From: Microvirga sp. VF16
GTDB lineage: Bacteria; Pseudomonadota; Alphaproteobacteria; Rhizobiales; Beijerinckiaceae
Assembly: GCF_016864375.1 (NCBI RefSeq)
Contig: NZ_CP069356.1
Coordinates: 558,001-622,000, forward strand
Direction of reading: 5' to 3'
Length of the DNA: 64,000 nucleotides
Each line of letters starts with the position of its first letter. Position 1 is the first letter of the stretch. Of the stretch, positions 1-9,800 are shown in pieces. The notes under the pieces are model-generated. The model was not told the DNA's origin. It did not search any database and worked only from the letters and a program-made list of their open reading frames with translations. Position numbers and translations under genes: made by a program.

Positions 1-336
1 CTGCGTGACGACCGCATGCTGGCAAACTGGGAGCTCTGGTTTGCGACGGCGGGAGTGGATGGCGCTCCAAAGGTGCGTGGCCCGATCTACTCTCATGGCA
101 GTATGGCCACCGAGGCAGCCATTCGCGGGGAAGGCGTCGCGCTCGGGCGCAGCGTCCTGGTGGCAGAGGACCTTGCTGCCGGACGGCTGGTGGCCCCGTT
201 CCCGCAGATACGGCTCAAGGCCGAGCGGGGCTATGACCTCGTCTATCGCACCGGCACTCACGACCACCCCAAGGTTCGCGCCGTGCGCGATTGGCTGGCC
301 GACGAGGTCCGACAGTTTCTCGCGGAAGGCGGCTGA
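1..336 (+). CDS. LysR-family transcriptional regulator, C-terminal part
   Basis: The reading frame is open from the first base and stops at 334-336, so the N-terminal DNA-binding domain lies outside the window. The visible 111 residues match the second half of a LysR effector-binding domain of the GcvA type: a segment on allowing a promoter switch (GSMATEAAIRGEGVALG) followed by a GRLVAPFP strand and a closing helix with DWLADEV. It would bind a small ligand and control a neighbouring gene upstream of the window; the target cannot be seen. Confidence 0.8.
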   Translation: MRDDRMLANWELWFATAGVDGAPKVRGPIYSHGSMATEAAIRGEGVALGRSVLVAEDLAAGRLVAPFPQIRLKAERGYDLVYRTGTHDHPKVRAVRDWLADEVRQFLAEGG

Positions 337-476
337 CGGTTCGTCAGCCTAGCCCAGGTGGGTGATGACTATCCGTATCCCATCGCCAGTGTCGCCTTTT
401 ACCTGATGCCCCTGCAACGGAACGTCTCCAACTGGCACTCCTGAGACGTTGGCCGAAGGGCAGCAATCCTCGCGTA

Positions 477-520
477 ACCGGACGCTCCTCAAGGTCCGCG
501 AATTTCACTGCCTGACCCAG
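477..520 (+). repeat. Dispersed repeat, copy 1
   Basis: This stretch shares the pattern ACCGGACG, TCCT.AAG, GAATTT..CTG.CTGA.CCA with copies at 10262-10304 and, more weakly, 15616-15655. It lies in the 337-657 gap between the LysR tail and the oxoamine synthase stump, in which I see no gene. The copies probably derive from an old mobile element; the family is not identified. Confidence 0.5.
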
Positions 521-657
521 AGCGGACTCTAGCCGGTCCGAGACCTACGTGCTTAAAGCACAGTCTCGGCGGAGCTGGCACCGGCACCCGCCCAGAATGC
601 TCTTGCATCCGTGCTCGCATGGGTTCGGGTGACGCGACGGCAATCGACGGCGGGGGC

Positions 658-993
658 TTACGACGAAGCCTGCCCGATGCACCGGGAGATCATCTGTGCC
701 ACCTGATCCAGATCGCCGTCGGTGTGCGCCGCGCTGACCTGCATCCTCAAACGTGCTTCCCCGCGGACCACGACCGGATAGATCATCGCAGGCGCGTAAA
801 TGCCCGCCTCGAACAACGCATCCGACACGGCGCGCGTGTTCTCCTCTGCCCCAATGCGCAGGCCAGTGATCGCGCTGTCGCTGGGATAGAAGGGCAAGCC
901 ACTGTCCTTAAAGGCCCGCGGCAAACGACGGACGTTCGCCACCAGACAATTAGCGCGCCATTTTTCCAGCGGTGTAGCGTGGGGCCACAGACC
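658..993 (-). pseudogene. Alpha-oxoamine synthase (KBL/AONS-like), C-terminal stump
   Basis: About 110 residues match the C-terminal domain of PLP-dependent alpha-oxoamine synthases (8-amino-7-oxononanoate synthase, 2-amino-3-ketobutyrate ligase, serine palmitoyltransferase): a GLPFYPSDSAITGLRIG strand, an IYAPAMIYPVVV segment and a closing helix DLDQVAQMI. The catalytic PLP-lysine domain, about 280 residues, is absent. The fragment is in the same frame as the SDR gene before it and is separated from it only by the TAG at 994-996, which suggests an internal deletion. An intact enzyme would join an acyl thioester to an amino acid, fitting the ketosynthase, SDR and thioesterase genes of the operon. 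Confidence 0.7.
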
Positions 994-1836
994 CTAAGAC
1001 CCCATGATCCTTCTCATCGTGGCCCTTTGCATCGATCGTGGCGTCAGACGGTTTGAAAAGGCAGCCATCTTGTTCGGCAGGCCTGCGACCACCATGGCCT
1101 TTCCTTGCAAGAGCGCCCGAATACCGCTCGCGGCGACCGGCCGTGGCTTCATGGTGAGGAGACGCAACAAGGCCGAGGCGGTTGCGCCAGCTGCCGCATC
1201 GAACCCGGTCGCAGTGTGCCCCGGGCAGAGGGTGGTCACGATCACACCATGCGGGCGGAGCTCGTCATGCAGGGCCTCGCCAAGGGCGAGCACATAAGCC
1301 TTGGTCGCCGCATAGGCCGCGTAGCTGGGAACGGCTTGGAAGGCCAGGAGGCTGGCGACGAGAAGGATATATCCAGATCGCCGCGTAGCCATGTCGCGGC
1401 CGAAGAGATAGGTCAGCTCGGTGAGCGCCGTGATGTCGAGCTGGATCATATCTACGGTGCGCTCGATCGGGGTTTCCAGAAAATCGCCGTGCAGGCCGTA
1501 TCCGGCATTGTTCAGCAGGATGTCGATCGCCACCGATCTCGCGTCGAGACTGCTTTTCAGGCGATTGGCCGCGCCGGATGAGGCAAGATCGATCACCTCG
1601 ACCAGCACATCCACCCCGTATTTGCGGCGAAGATTGGAGGCGAGCTTTTCCATCGACTCCTGCCGGCGGGCCGCCAATACGAGATTGACCTTCTGCGCCG
1701 CCAGTAGATCTGCAAATTCAAGGCCGAGGCCACTCGATGCTCCTGTAATCAGCGCCCATTTTCCGGCGAAGCTGCTCATTGTGCCACCGGCTGCGTCAGG
1801 AGCGCCCGTTGTCGAGCTGATCGATTGTTTCGACAT
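994..1836 (-). CDS. Short-chain dehydrogenase/reductase
   Basis: A 280-residue classical SDR. The Rossmann motif TGASSGLG is near residues 31-38, NNAGYG follows further in, and the catalytic serine and YxxxK (YAATK) lie in the middle. An NAD(P)H-dependent reduction of a carbonyl is expected; the substrate is unknown. The start at 1836 gives a 19-residue leader, and the ATG at 1779 (MSSFAGKW) would give a more typical N-terminus. It follows the ketosynthase gene on the same strand and probably acts as a ketoacyl reductase for that pathway (inferred). The stop codon abuts the oxoamine synthase stump in frame. Confidence 0.85.
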   Translation of the reverse strand: MSKQSISSTTGAPDAAGGTMSSFAGKWALITGASSGLGLEFADLLAAQKVNLVLAARRQESMEKLASNLRRKYGVDVLVEVIDLASSGAANRLKSSLDARSVAIDILLNNAGYGLHGDFLETPIERTVDMIQLDITALTELTYLFGRDMATRRSGYILLVASLLAFQAVPSYAAYAATKAYVLALGEALHDELRPHGVIVTTLCPGHTATGFDAAAGATASALLRLLTMKPRPVAASGIRALLQGKAMVVAGLPNKMAAFSNRLTPRSMQRATMRRIMGS

Positions 1837-1894
1837 CGTTCTCTCCGTCAGCCATTGGATGGGTTGGGAAAAACCTGAAGAGGCAAGGCTTCGA

Positions 1895-3196
1895 TCATGG
1901 ATCTCTCCCGGTGCTCGCGCCGGCCAGCTCGTCCGTCCAGCGTCGGAACAGCGCGCTGGCGTTGACTCCTCCGAAGCCGAAGCCGTTGGAGATCGCGTAG
2001 TCCATCTCCCATGGCCGGGCCTGGGTTACGACGAAGTCGATCCCGTCTCCGGCTGGATCGGGAGCGCTCAAGTTGAGTGTCGGCGGTGCCATCTGATCCC
2101 TGAGCGCCAGGATTGCGAAGATGGCTCCAAGCCCGCCGGCGGCTCCAAGCAGGTGTCCGGTTGCCGACTTCGTTGCGCTGACAGTGATGGAGGAATCGGT
2201 GCCGAAGACCCGTCTGATTGCTTCGATTTCTCCCAGATCGCCGACTGGCGTGGAGGTCGCGTGCGCATTGAGGTGGCGAATCTCACGTGCCGAAATGCCG
2301 GCTTGAGCAATCGCGATCTCCATGGCTCTGCCCGCACCATCGCCGTCCTCGGGGCCGGAGGTGACATGATGAGCGTCCGCCGTCGTGCCGTAGCCGACGA
2401 GTTCGGCGAGCGGTTTCGCACCGCGCGCAAGCGCATGGCTCAATTCCTCGATGACCAGGATGCCGGCCCCTTCGCCCATGACGAAGCCGTCCCGCGACAG
2501 GTCGAAGGGGCGCGAGGCTTGGGCTGGGGTCTCATTGAAGCCGGTGGAAAGCGAGCGCGCCGCGGCGAAGCCACCGAGACTGACGATATTCATGCATGCT
2601 TCTGTTCCGCCACACACGGCGATATCGGCTTCGTTTGCACGGATAAGACGAGCGGCATCGCCGATCGCCTGGATGCCGGCCGCGCACGCCGTCACCGGGG
2701 CGCCGAGTGGCCCCTTGAAGCCGTAGCGGATCGAGATGTGGCCCGCCGCGAGGTTCACGAGGAAGGACGGTACCGTGAAGGGCGACAGACGGCGGACGCC
2801 GCGCTGGTCCACCGTGCGCACCGCCTCGGTGATGGCGGGGAACCCGCCGATGCCCGAAGCGATGATCGTGGCCGTGCGCAAGCGATCCGCTTCCGAGACG
2901 GGTGTCCACTTCGCTTGAGCGAGTGCCTCTTGCGTAGCGGCAAGCGCGAAGAGGATGAACCGGTCCACCTTGCGCTGGTCCTTCGGCGCCATGGCGGTGT
3001 TCGCATCGAAGCCGGCTTCGGGGTCTTCTTCCAAGGAGGGAACCACGCCGCCGATCTTCGCCGGCAGGTCTCTCACCACATCGTCCGGAAGCCTCCGAAT
3101 GCCCGAGCAACCGGCCAGGAGACGCGACCAGGACGTTTCGACATCTGCGGCAAGGGGCGTGACCGCACCCATGCCTGTTACAACAATCCGTCGCAT
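1895..3196 (-). CDS. Beta-ketoacyl-ACP synthase II (FabF-like)
   Basis: A 433-residue condensing enzyme beginning MRRIVVTGMGAVTPLA. The catalytic triad is visible: Cys171 in VTACAAG, His312 in NAHATSTPVGD, and Lys343/His348 in KSATGHLLGAAG. The C-terminal NGFGFGGVNAS motif is present. It extends acyl-ACP with malonyl-ACP. Its place among a thioesterase, an exporter and an SDR, and away from fab genes, suggests a dedicated secondary pathway and not housekeeping fatty acid synthesis (inference). A 124-bp leader separates it from the MFS gene. No acyl carrier protein gene is seen nearby. Confidence 0.9.
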   Translation of the reverse strand: MRRIVVTGMGAVTPLAADVETSWSRLLAGCSGIRRLPDDVVRDLPAKIGGVVPSLEEDPEAGFDANTAMAPKDQRKVDRFILFALAATQEALAQAKWTPVSEADRLRTATIIASGIGGFPAITEAVRTVDQRGVRRLSPFTVPSFLVNLAAGHISIRYGFKGPLGAPVTACAAGIQAIGDAARLIRANEADIAVCGGTEACMNIVSLGGFAAARSLSTGFNETPAQASRPFDLSRDGFVMGEGAGILVIEELSHALARGAKPLAELVGYGTTADAHHVTSGPEDGDGAGRAMEIAIAQAGISAREIRHLNAHATSTPVGDLGEIEAIRRVFGTDSSITVSATKSATGHLLGAAGGLGAIFAILALRDQMAPPTLNLSAPDPAGDGIDFVVTQARPWEMDYAISNGFGFGGVNASALFRRWTDELAGASTGRDP

Positions 3197-3320
3197 CTAT
3201 CTTCCTCTCGATCTGGGTCCGTGGGCAGCACTGCCGAGCTGTGGCTCGATCCTGTGCGGGGACGCGCTCGCGACTGCCGCTTGCTTCTCCTGCGATACAG
3301 AGCGTCGCGCTGAACGTGTT

Positions 3321-4550
3321 TCATGCTTGCACCTCCGCTTTGGGCTGACGCATTGCGACAGGGACAAAGACCAGAAGGGCAAGCGCCGAACCCGTCGTCA
3401 GGATGACTGCAAGGGAAGCAGACGGCTGAAGAGGCAGAATGCTGGCGAACGACGCGCCGATGGCCGCGCAGCCCATCTGCAGGAAACCGAGCAGCGCGGA
3501 TGCCAGCCCGGCCTGCCTTCCAAACGGATGCAGCGCAATCGCAGTGCCGAGCGGATTGATCAATCCCATGCCGAGCAGATACAGCGCGATGGCCGTGGTG
3601 AAGGGGGTGAGGGCCGGCGCGGCGGCGAATGCGAACAGAAAGAGGCTGCCAGCCAGCGCGATGACGAGGCCGATCATGCCAATGGTGCGCTGGCCCCAGC
3701 GGTGAGCCAGGCGCGGCGCGAGAAACCCAGCCACGAAGACGATCATAACCGTAGTCGCGAAGGACAATCCGAGCTGAAAGGCGGTAAGGCCCAGCTCACT
3801 TATCAGGATGGCGGGCGCCGCCGCGAAGAAGGTGTAGAGCCCGCCGATGACAAGGCTCACTGAAACGGCGGGAAGGAGAAAGCGCGGATCGATGGCCAGG
3901 CGGCCATAGGCGGATGCCGCGGCCGAAGCCGCCAGGGACGCCCTGCGGTCGGCCAGATGAATTTCGCCGACGCTCGTCGAATAATGCAGCGCGAGCACCA
4001 CGCCAAACGCCGCAACGACGAGGAGGGTGATCCGCCAACCAAACAGGCTGTCAAGCGCACTTCCGAGCAGCGGCGAAAAGCCCGGTGCAGCCGCGCCGGC
4101 AATCATGGTCAGCGCCAGAGCCCGCGCGAGCGCCTCGCCGTCGAACAGGTCACGTGCGATGGCGCGCGACAGGACCGAGGCGGCGCAAGCCCCGAGCGCC
4201 TGGATGACGCGGCCGAGGACCAGAAAGGACAAGGTGTCGGCGAAGGCACAAAGGACACTGCCCGCGGCAAAGACTGCAAGGCCCCCCAGCACCAGCCATT
4301 TACGGCCGAAGCGGTCGGAGAGCGGTCCAGCCAGAAGCTGTCCGAACGCGAAGGCAACGAAGAAGCTGCTCCACGTCAGGCCGAGTTCCTGGGAAGAAAC
4401 GCCGAGGCCGGCGCCAATCCGTGGAAAGGCCGGGAGGATGATGTTGGTGGCGAGCGCGCCGAGCGCAGCCAGACCAGCGAGCAGGAACAGGGTGCCGCCC
4501 GTCAGGCGGCGCTGGGAAGGCGCCGGGGTTGCGATCGAAAACGCGGACAT
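3321..4550 (-). CDS. MFS drug-efflux transporter (Bcr/CflA type)
   Basis: About 410 residues with 12 hydrophobic segments and the MFS signature GPLSDRFGRKW between helices 2 and 3. The pattern matches the Bcr/CflA subfamily of 12-helix proton antiporters in the inner membrane. The ATG at 4548-4550 overlaps the thioesterase stop by one base (TGATG), so the two are translationally coupled; a GTG at 4553 is an alternative start. It probably exports the operon product or gives resistance to it. Confidence 0.85.
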   Translation of the reverse strand: MSAFSIATPAPSQRRLTGGTLFLLAGLAALGALATNIILPAFPRIGAGLGVSSQELGLTWSSFFVAFAFGQLLAGPLSDRFGRKWLVLGGLAVFAAGSVLCAFADTLSFLVLGRVIQALGACAASVLSRAIARDLFDGEALARALALTMIAGAAAPGFSPLLGSALDSLFGWRITLLVVAAFGVVLALHYSTSVGEIHLADRRASLAASAAASAYGRLAIDPRFLLPAVSVSLVIGGLYTFFAAAPAILISELGLTAFQLGLSFATTVMIVFVAGFLAPRLAHRWGQRTIGMIGLVIALAGSLFLFAFAAAPALTPFTTAIALYLLGMGLINPLGTAIALHPFGRQAGLASALLGFLQMGCAAIGASFASILPLQPSASLAVILTTGSALALLVFVPVAMRQPKAEVQA

Positions 4551-5041
4551 CACGGCTTCCTGCCCACCACCAAGCAGCTCGACGTACCGTGCGCGTGGAG
4601 CCTACCCTGCGCGTCCTCAATCCTGCCCTCCAGCGTGATGACGGTCCGGCCGCGCGAGACCACATGGCCGATGACGCGCATCTCGCCGGAGTCGACGAAG
4701 ATTGGGCGGACAAACTTGGCGGTGGTTTCGTGTGACGGACAGGTTTCGCCCGGCGAAAGCGTCGTCTGGGCGGCAAGCGCCATGACGGTGTCGAGCATCG
4801 TCATGATCCAGCCGCCGTGAACCGTATTCGTCAGGTTGCAAAAGCGCGGCTCAGGCGTAGCCAGGAGCCCGACTTTGCCCTCCTCCGGAGGAAGCAAGGT
4901 GAAAGGGAGCGTCTCCGCCATCGGTGGGCGGCGGATGCTCCCGTCTGCCAGCCTCGCAACGAGCTCAAGCCCGGACCAGCCTGCCAACCCGGAGATAGGA
5001 GCAGTGGCGTTGCGCGCTTTGGTTGGAGAATCCATCGTCAT
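4550..5041 (-). CDS. PaaI-type hotdog thioesterase
   Basis: A 163-residue protein with the hotdog signature NTVHGGWIMTMLDTVMALA and a SHETTAKFVRP strand, as in the PaaI/YbgC-like acyl-CoA thioesterases. It hydrolyses acyl thioesters; the chain is unknown. The ATG at 5039-5041 overlaps the TetR stop (ATGA), which fixes the start better than upstream codons that read into TetR. It is the second gene of the TetR-thioesterase-MFS-FabF-SDR unit and could release the acyl product of the ketosynthase. Confidence 0.85.
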   Translation of the reverse strand: MTMDSPTKARNATAPISGLAGWSGLELVARLADGSIRRPPMAETLPFTLLPPEEGKVGLLATPEPRFCNLTNTVHGGWIMTMLDTVMALAAQTTLSPGETCPSHETTAKFVRPIFVDSGEMRVIGHVVSRGRTVITLEGRIEDAQGRLHAHGTSSCLVVGRKP

Positions 5042-5643
5042 GGGCGCGGTCCTTCTTGGGCATCGCCAGCAGACGACTCTGTCAGCACGCTCTCGGCGGC
5101 CGCCTGCAGGAACTGCTTCGACAACTGCTCGTCGTTGACGGCGCGAGAGAGGAGCACCGCGCCGACCATTGTCGAAAGAATGGCCATGGCCTTGCCGCTG
5201 GGCTCCTCGCCGCCCGGCTCGCCAACCCAAAGGCTGAGCATCTTGAGGTAGTCCCGGACCCCGGCTTCGAATGACGCCTTTACGTCGGCGCCCTGCCTCG
5301 CGGCATCCGAGCCGAGCGCGACCACCGGGCAGCCGTCCATCCTCTCTGCGCGATGCCCCGTGCTGAGATAGAACCCGACCACGGCGCCAAGCGGGTCCTG
5401 CGGATTAGCCTCGGCGGCAGCGGACCACCGGCGGGAGGCACTCTCCAACGCCCGTCTGGACGCCTGCGCCGCCAGGTCGTCCTTCGACGCGAACTGCTTG
5501 TAAAACGCGCCTTGGGTCAGCCCGGCACTCTCCATCAGGTCCTTGAGGCCGATGCCGTCAAAGCCGTGTTCCCGAAAGAGGTGGCTGGCCACATCGATCA
5601 CGGTTTGGCGGTTTTTCTCAGCCTGAACGCGACTCACGCGCAT
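5038..5643 (-). CDS. TetR-family repressor of the efflux locus
   Basis: A 201-residue TetR protein. The N-terminal helix-turn-helix reads GIGLKDLMESAGLTQGAFYK, and the AcrR/YcdC-like ligand domain follows. It is transcribed divergently from the RND pump, with a palindromic operator in the 85-bp gap, and is the first gene of its own operon. It should repress both units until a ligand binds. Its stop overlaps the thioesterase start. Confidence 0.9.
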   Translation of the reverse strand: MRVSRVQAEKNRQTVIDVASHLFREHGFDGIGLKDLMESAGLTQGAFYKQFASKDDLAAQASRRALESASRRWSAAAEANPQDPLGAVVGFYLSTGHRAERMDGCPVVALGSDAARQGADVKASFEAGVRDYLKMLSLWVGEPGGEEPSGKAMAILSTMVGAVLLSRAVNDEQLSKQFLQAAAESVLTESSAGDAQEGPRP

Positions 5644-5660
5644 CGCCGTTCTCCTTTTTT

Positions 5661-5707
5661 AGATTGCATTCGTAATCTATATCCGATATAGAGTGCGAAC
5701 GCAATCT
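5661..5707. promoter_or_regulatory. Divergent TetR operator
   Basis: Two inverted copies face each other: AGATTGCATTCGTA at 5661-5674 and, on the opposite strand, AGATTGCGTTCGCA at 5694-5707, matching at 12 of 14 bases. The left copy is itself palindromic (AGATT...AATCT, 5661-5678). The site fills the gap between tetR and the RND operon, so one repressor could control both directions. Confidence 0.7.
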
Positions 5708-5728
5708 AATTTTATCGAGGCGACGGGC

Positions 5729-6838
5729 ATGAAGAAGAAACCAGCTATCGCGTTGGGGGGCCTCCTGATCGCAGTGTCCGGGGCGGCCGCAGTCTTCACC
5801 CTTTCCTTTCGCACGCAGCAAGCCTCTGCCGTGAGCGACCCAAGGCAGGAACCACCGATCGTCAGACTGGTGATCGCAGCGCGGGTGACCGGATCCGAAC
5901 GCAGTTTCACAGGCATCATAGGAGCGAGGGTGCAGAGCAATCTCGGTTTTCGCGTCGCCGGCAAGATCGTGGAGCGGCTGGTGAATGTCGGAGAACAGGT
6001 CAAGGCTGGTCAGCCGCTGATGCGGATCGACGAAACCGACCTTCGCCTTGCGCTCACGGCGAAGCGCAACGCCGTTGCCGCAGCGCGTGCGTCCGTCGTT
6101 CAGACGGATGCGGATGAGCGGCGATACGCCAACTTGGTCAGCAACGGATGGGCTTCCCGACAGCGCTATGAGCAAGCGAAAGCCGCGTCGGATACAGCCG
6201 AGGCGCAACTCGCCGCCGCTGAAGCCGAAGCACGGGTCGCCGAGAACGAGGCGACCTACTCGATCCTGGTGGCGGACGCGGACGGAACGGTGGTCGAAAC
6301 ACTTGGCGAGCCGGGGCAAGTGGTCTCGGCCGGACAGCTCGTGGTCCGTCTTGCCCAGGCCGGCCCCCGGGAGGCCGTGGTCGCGCTTCCCGAGACGATC
6401 CGGCCGGTGATCGGCTCGGCGGCCGAGGCCCGCATCTATGGAAGCGATGGAATTCGTTACACGGCCCACCTGCGGCAGTTGTCCGATGCCGCCGATCCCC
6501 AGACCCGCACCTATGAGGCCCGCTATGTGCTCGACGGTGAGGCCGCGGCAGCACCGCTTGGCGCGACGGTAACCATTCGGTTGGCCAGCCAAGCGGGCCA
6601 GCCGGAAGTCCAGGTGCCGCTGGGAGCCGTGCTCGACGACGGCCGCAAGACCGGCGTGTGGGTCTTGGACAGCGCCACCTCGACGGTACGCTTTCAGCCC
6701 GTCAAGCTTGTTCGGGTGAGCGGCGAAACCGCCGTGATCTCCGGACTGAGCTCTGGTGATCCGATCGTTTCGCTCGGCGCTCATCTCCTGCAGGAGGGCG
6801 CTCACGTCAGGACTGCGTTGGAAAGCAGGAGCAACTGA
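5729..6838 (+). CDS. RND efflux periplasmic adaptor (membrane fusion protein)
   Basis: A 369-residue HlyD/AcrA-type adaptor. It has one N-terminal hydrophobic segment without a clear lipobox, then the barrel-lipoyl start GFRVAGKIVERLVNVGEQVKAGQPLMRID split as usual by a coiled-coil hairpin rich in A and E (about residues 105-170), then beta-barrel and membrane-proximal domains. It links the inner-membrane RND pump to an outer-membrane channel, which is not encoded here. The ATG at 5729 is chosen because the upstream frame runs through the operator. Its stop overlaps the pump start (TGATG). Confidence 0.9.
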   Translation: MKKKPAIALGGLLIAVSGAAAVFTLSFRTQQASAVSDPRQEPPIVRLVIAARVTGSERSFTGIIGARVQSNLGFRVAGKIVERLVNVGEQVKAGQPLMRIDETDLRLALTAKRNAVAAARASVVQTDADERRYANLVSNGWASRQRYEQAKAASDTAEAQLAAAEAEARVAENEATYSILVADADGTVVETLGEPGQVVSAGQLVVRLAQAGPREAVVALPETIRPVIGSAAEARIYGSDGIRYTAHLRQLSDAADPQTRTYEARYVLDGEAAAAPLGATVTIRLASQAGQPEVQVPLGAVLDDGRKTGVWVLDSATSTVRFQPVKLVRVSGETAVISGLSSGDPIVSLGAHLLQEGAHVRTALESRSN

Positions 6839-9800
6839 TGAGCCTCAATCTCTCCGCTCTCGCCGTTCGCGAACGGGCCGTCACCCTGTTCTCGATCCTC
6901 TTGCTGGTGGCCGCCGGCGCTTACGCCTTCGTCATGCTCGGCCGGGCTGAGGATCCGAGCTTCACCATCAAGAACTTGACGGTCACGGCGGCGCGGCCGG
7001 GCGCGACGGCGCGCGAAATGCAGGATCTCGTCGCCGAACCGCTCGAGAAGCGGCTCCAGGAGTTGGCTTGGTACGACCGGGTTGAGACGACCACGCGCCC
7101 GGGCTTTGCGCTCATGACGCTTACGCTGAAGGACAGCACGCCGCCATCGGAGGTCCAAGAGGAGTTCTACCAAGCGCGCAAGAAGCTCGGGGATGAAGCC
7201 CGCAACCTGCCGTCCGGCGTCTTCGGCCCCTTCGTCAATGACGAATACTCGGACGTGAGCTTCGCCCTCTATGCGCTCAAGGCCAAGGGCATGCCGATGC
7301 GTGAGCTGGCCAGGCAAGCCGAGGTGATCCGTCAGGACCTCCTGCACGTGCCCGGTGTCAAGAAGATCAACATCCTTGGGGAACGTCCCGAACAGATCTT
7401 CGTCGAGTTCTCCTTCGCGAAGCTGGCAACCCTCGGCGTATCAGCACAGGACATCGTCGCCGCCTTGCAGCGGCAGAACAGCATCACACCGGCAGGTTCG
7501 ATCGACACCCGGGGGCCGCGGGTCTTCATCCGGGTCGACGGCGCCTATGACAGTGTCCAGGCGATCGCCGACACGCCGATCGTCGCTGCGGGGCGGACGC
7601 TGAAGCTCGCCGACATCGCCGAGGTCCGCCGCGGCTACGAGGATCCTCCCACCTACCTCATCCGACGTCAGGGTGAGCCCACCATCATGCTCGCGGCGGT
7701 GATGCAGGAGGGCTGGGATGGTCTCGCGCTCGGCAAGGCGCTGGAGGACAGGACGGCGGCCATCGCACAAACACTGCCGCTCGGGATGACGCTCGACAAG
7801 GTGACCGACCAAGCCGTCAACATCACCTCGGCGGTCGATGAATTCATGATGAAGTTCGCGATGGCGCTCGGCGTGGTGCTGCTGGTGAGCCTGCTCAGCC
7901 TGGGCTGGCGCGTCGGCATCGTCGTCGCGGCTGCCGTCCCTCTGACGTTGGCGGTTGTGTTCCTCATCATGCTGGAGACAGGCCGCTTCTTCGACCGCAT
8001 CACGCTCGGCGCCCTTATCCTGGCGCTTGGTCTTCTCGTGGACGACGCCATCATCGCCATCGAGGTGATGGTGGTGAAAATGGAAGAGGGCATGGACCGC
8101 ATCAAGGCGGCCGCCTATGCGTGGAGCCACACGGCGGCGCCGATGCTATCGGGAACGCTCGTGACAATCGCCGGGTTCCTGCCGGTAGGCTTCGCACGTT
8201 CGACGGCCGGCGAATACGCCGGCAACATCTTCTGGGTCGTGGGATTCGCCCTCATCGTCTCCTGGATCGTCGCGGTGGTCTTCACCCCCTATCTCGGCGT
8301 CAAGATGCTGCCCGCGATCAAACCGATCGAGGGCGGTCACCACGCGATCTACGATACACCGAACTATCGGCGTCTGCGAGGGCTGATCACCTTTGCCGTG
8401 CGCCACAAGTTTGTCACCTGCGGCATCGTTGGCATCGCCTTCGCGCTTTCCGGTGTCGGCATGGGCGCCGTCAAACAGCAGTTCTTCCCAACCTCCGACC
8501 GCCCCGAGGTTCTGGTGGAGGTCCGTCTGCCGGAGGGCACCAGCATCGAGACGACGACCGCTGCGGTCGGGAAACTCGAGCACTGGCTGGACGACCAGCC
8601 CGAGGCCAAGATTGTCACGAGCTATGTCGGTCAGGGCGCGCCCCGCTTCTTCTTCGCGATGGCGCCGGAGCTGCCTGATCCTGCCTTCGCCAAGATCGTC
8701 GTGCTGACCCCGGACGCTGAGGCGCGCGAGGCGTTGAAGCACCGGCTCCGAGAGGCGGTGTCACAGGGGCTCGCACCCGAGGCCTATGTGCGCGTCACGC
8801 AGCTTGTGTTCGGACCCTACACGCCGTTCCCGGTCGAGTTCCGGGTCATGGGACCTGATCCCGCGCAACTGTACGCGATCACTGAAAAAGCCCTCGATAC
8901 GATGCGGGGCGTCCCGGACGTGCGGCAGGCCAACCGCGATTGGGGCAACCGCACGCCCGTGCTGCGCTTTGTCCCGGATCAGGATCGCCTGAACCTCATC
9001 GGCCTCTCGCCGGCGGAGGTGGGCCAGCAGCTCCAGTTCCTCCTCACCGGCATTCCGGTTACGCAGGTCCGCGAGGACATCCGCAATGTCCCCATCGTGG
9101 CCCGCAGCGCCGGCGGCGAGCGGCTGGATCCGACCCGTCTGGCGGATTTCTCACTGATGAGCCGGGACGGCCGCCAGATTCCGCTCGACCAGATCGGCCA
9201 TTCGGAAGTCCGTCTGGAAGAGCCGATCCTGAAGCGCCGCGATCGCACGCCCGTCATCACGATCCGTTCGGACATCAATGAGGCGACCCAGCCTCCAGAG
9301 GTTTCCAAGCAGATCATGACGGCGCTTCAGCCGCTGATCGCATCCCTTCCGGTCGGCTATCACATCGATTTGGGTGGATCGATCGAGGAGGCGGCCAAGG
9401 CAAACGCCGCGCTGGGCAAAGTCTTCCCGGCCATGATCGCCGTTACGCTGATCGTCATCATGCTGCAGGTGCGATCCTTCTCGGCAATGGCCATGGTGCT
9501 GCTGACGGCACCGCTTGGCCTCGTCGGCGTCGTGCCTATGTTGCTCACCTTCAGCCAGCCCTTCGGATTCAACGCCATTCTGGGCCTGATCGGACTGGCG
9601 GGCATCCTGATGCGCAATACGCTGATCCTGACCGAACAAATCAAGGAGAACCGCGCTGCCGGTCTTGACGACTATCACGCCGTCATCGAAGCCACGGTGC
9701 AACGCACGAGGCCCGTGATCCTGACCGCCCTTGCCGCTGTGCTGGCCTTCATCCCCCTCACGCATTCCGTCTTCTGGGGGTCGATGGCTTACACGCTGAT

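Noticed and set aside
1421..3313. 630-codon plus-strand ORF across SDR and FabF genes
   Set aside because: Antisense to two clear enzymes and crosses their intergenic gap.
5618..6805. 395-codon minus-strand ORF over the RND adaptor
   Set aside because: Antisense to the adaptor gene and runs over the TetR operator.
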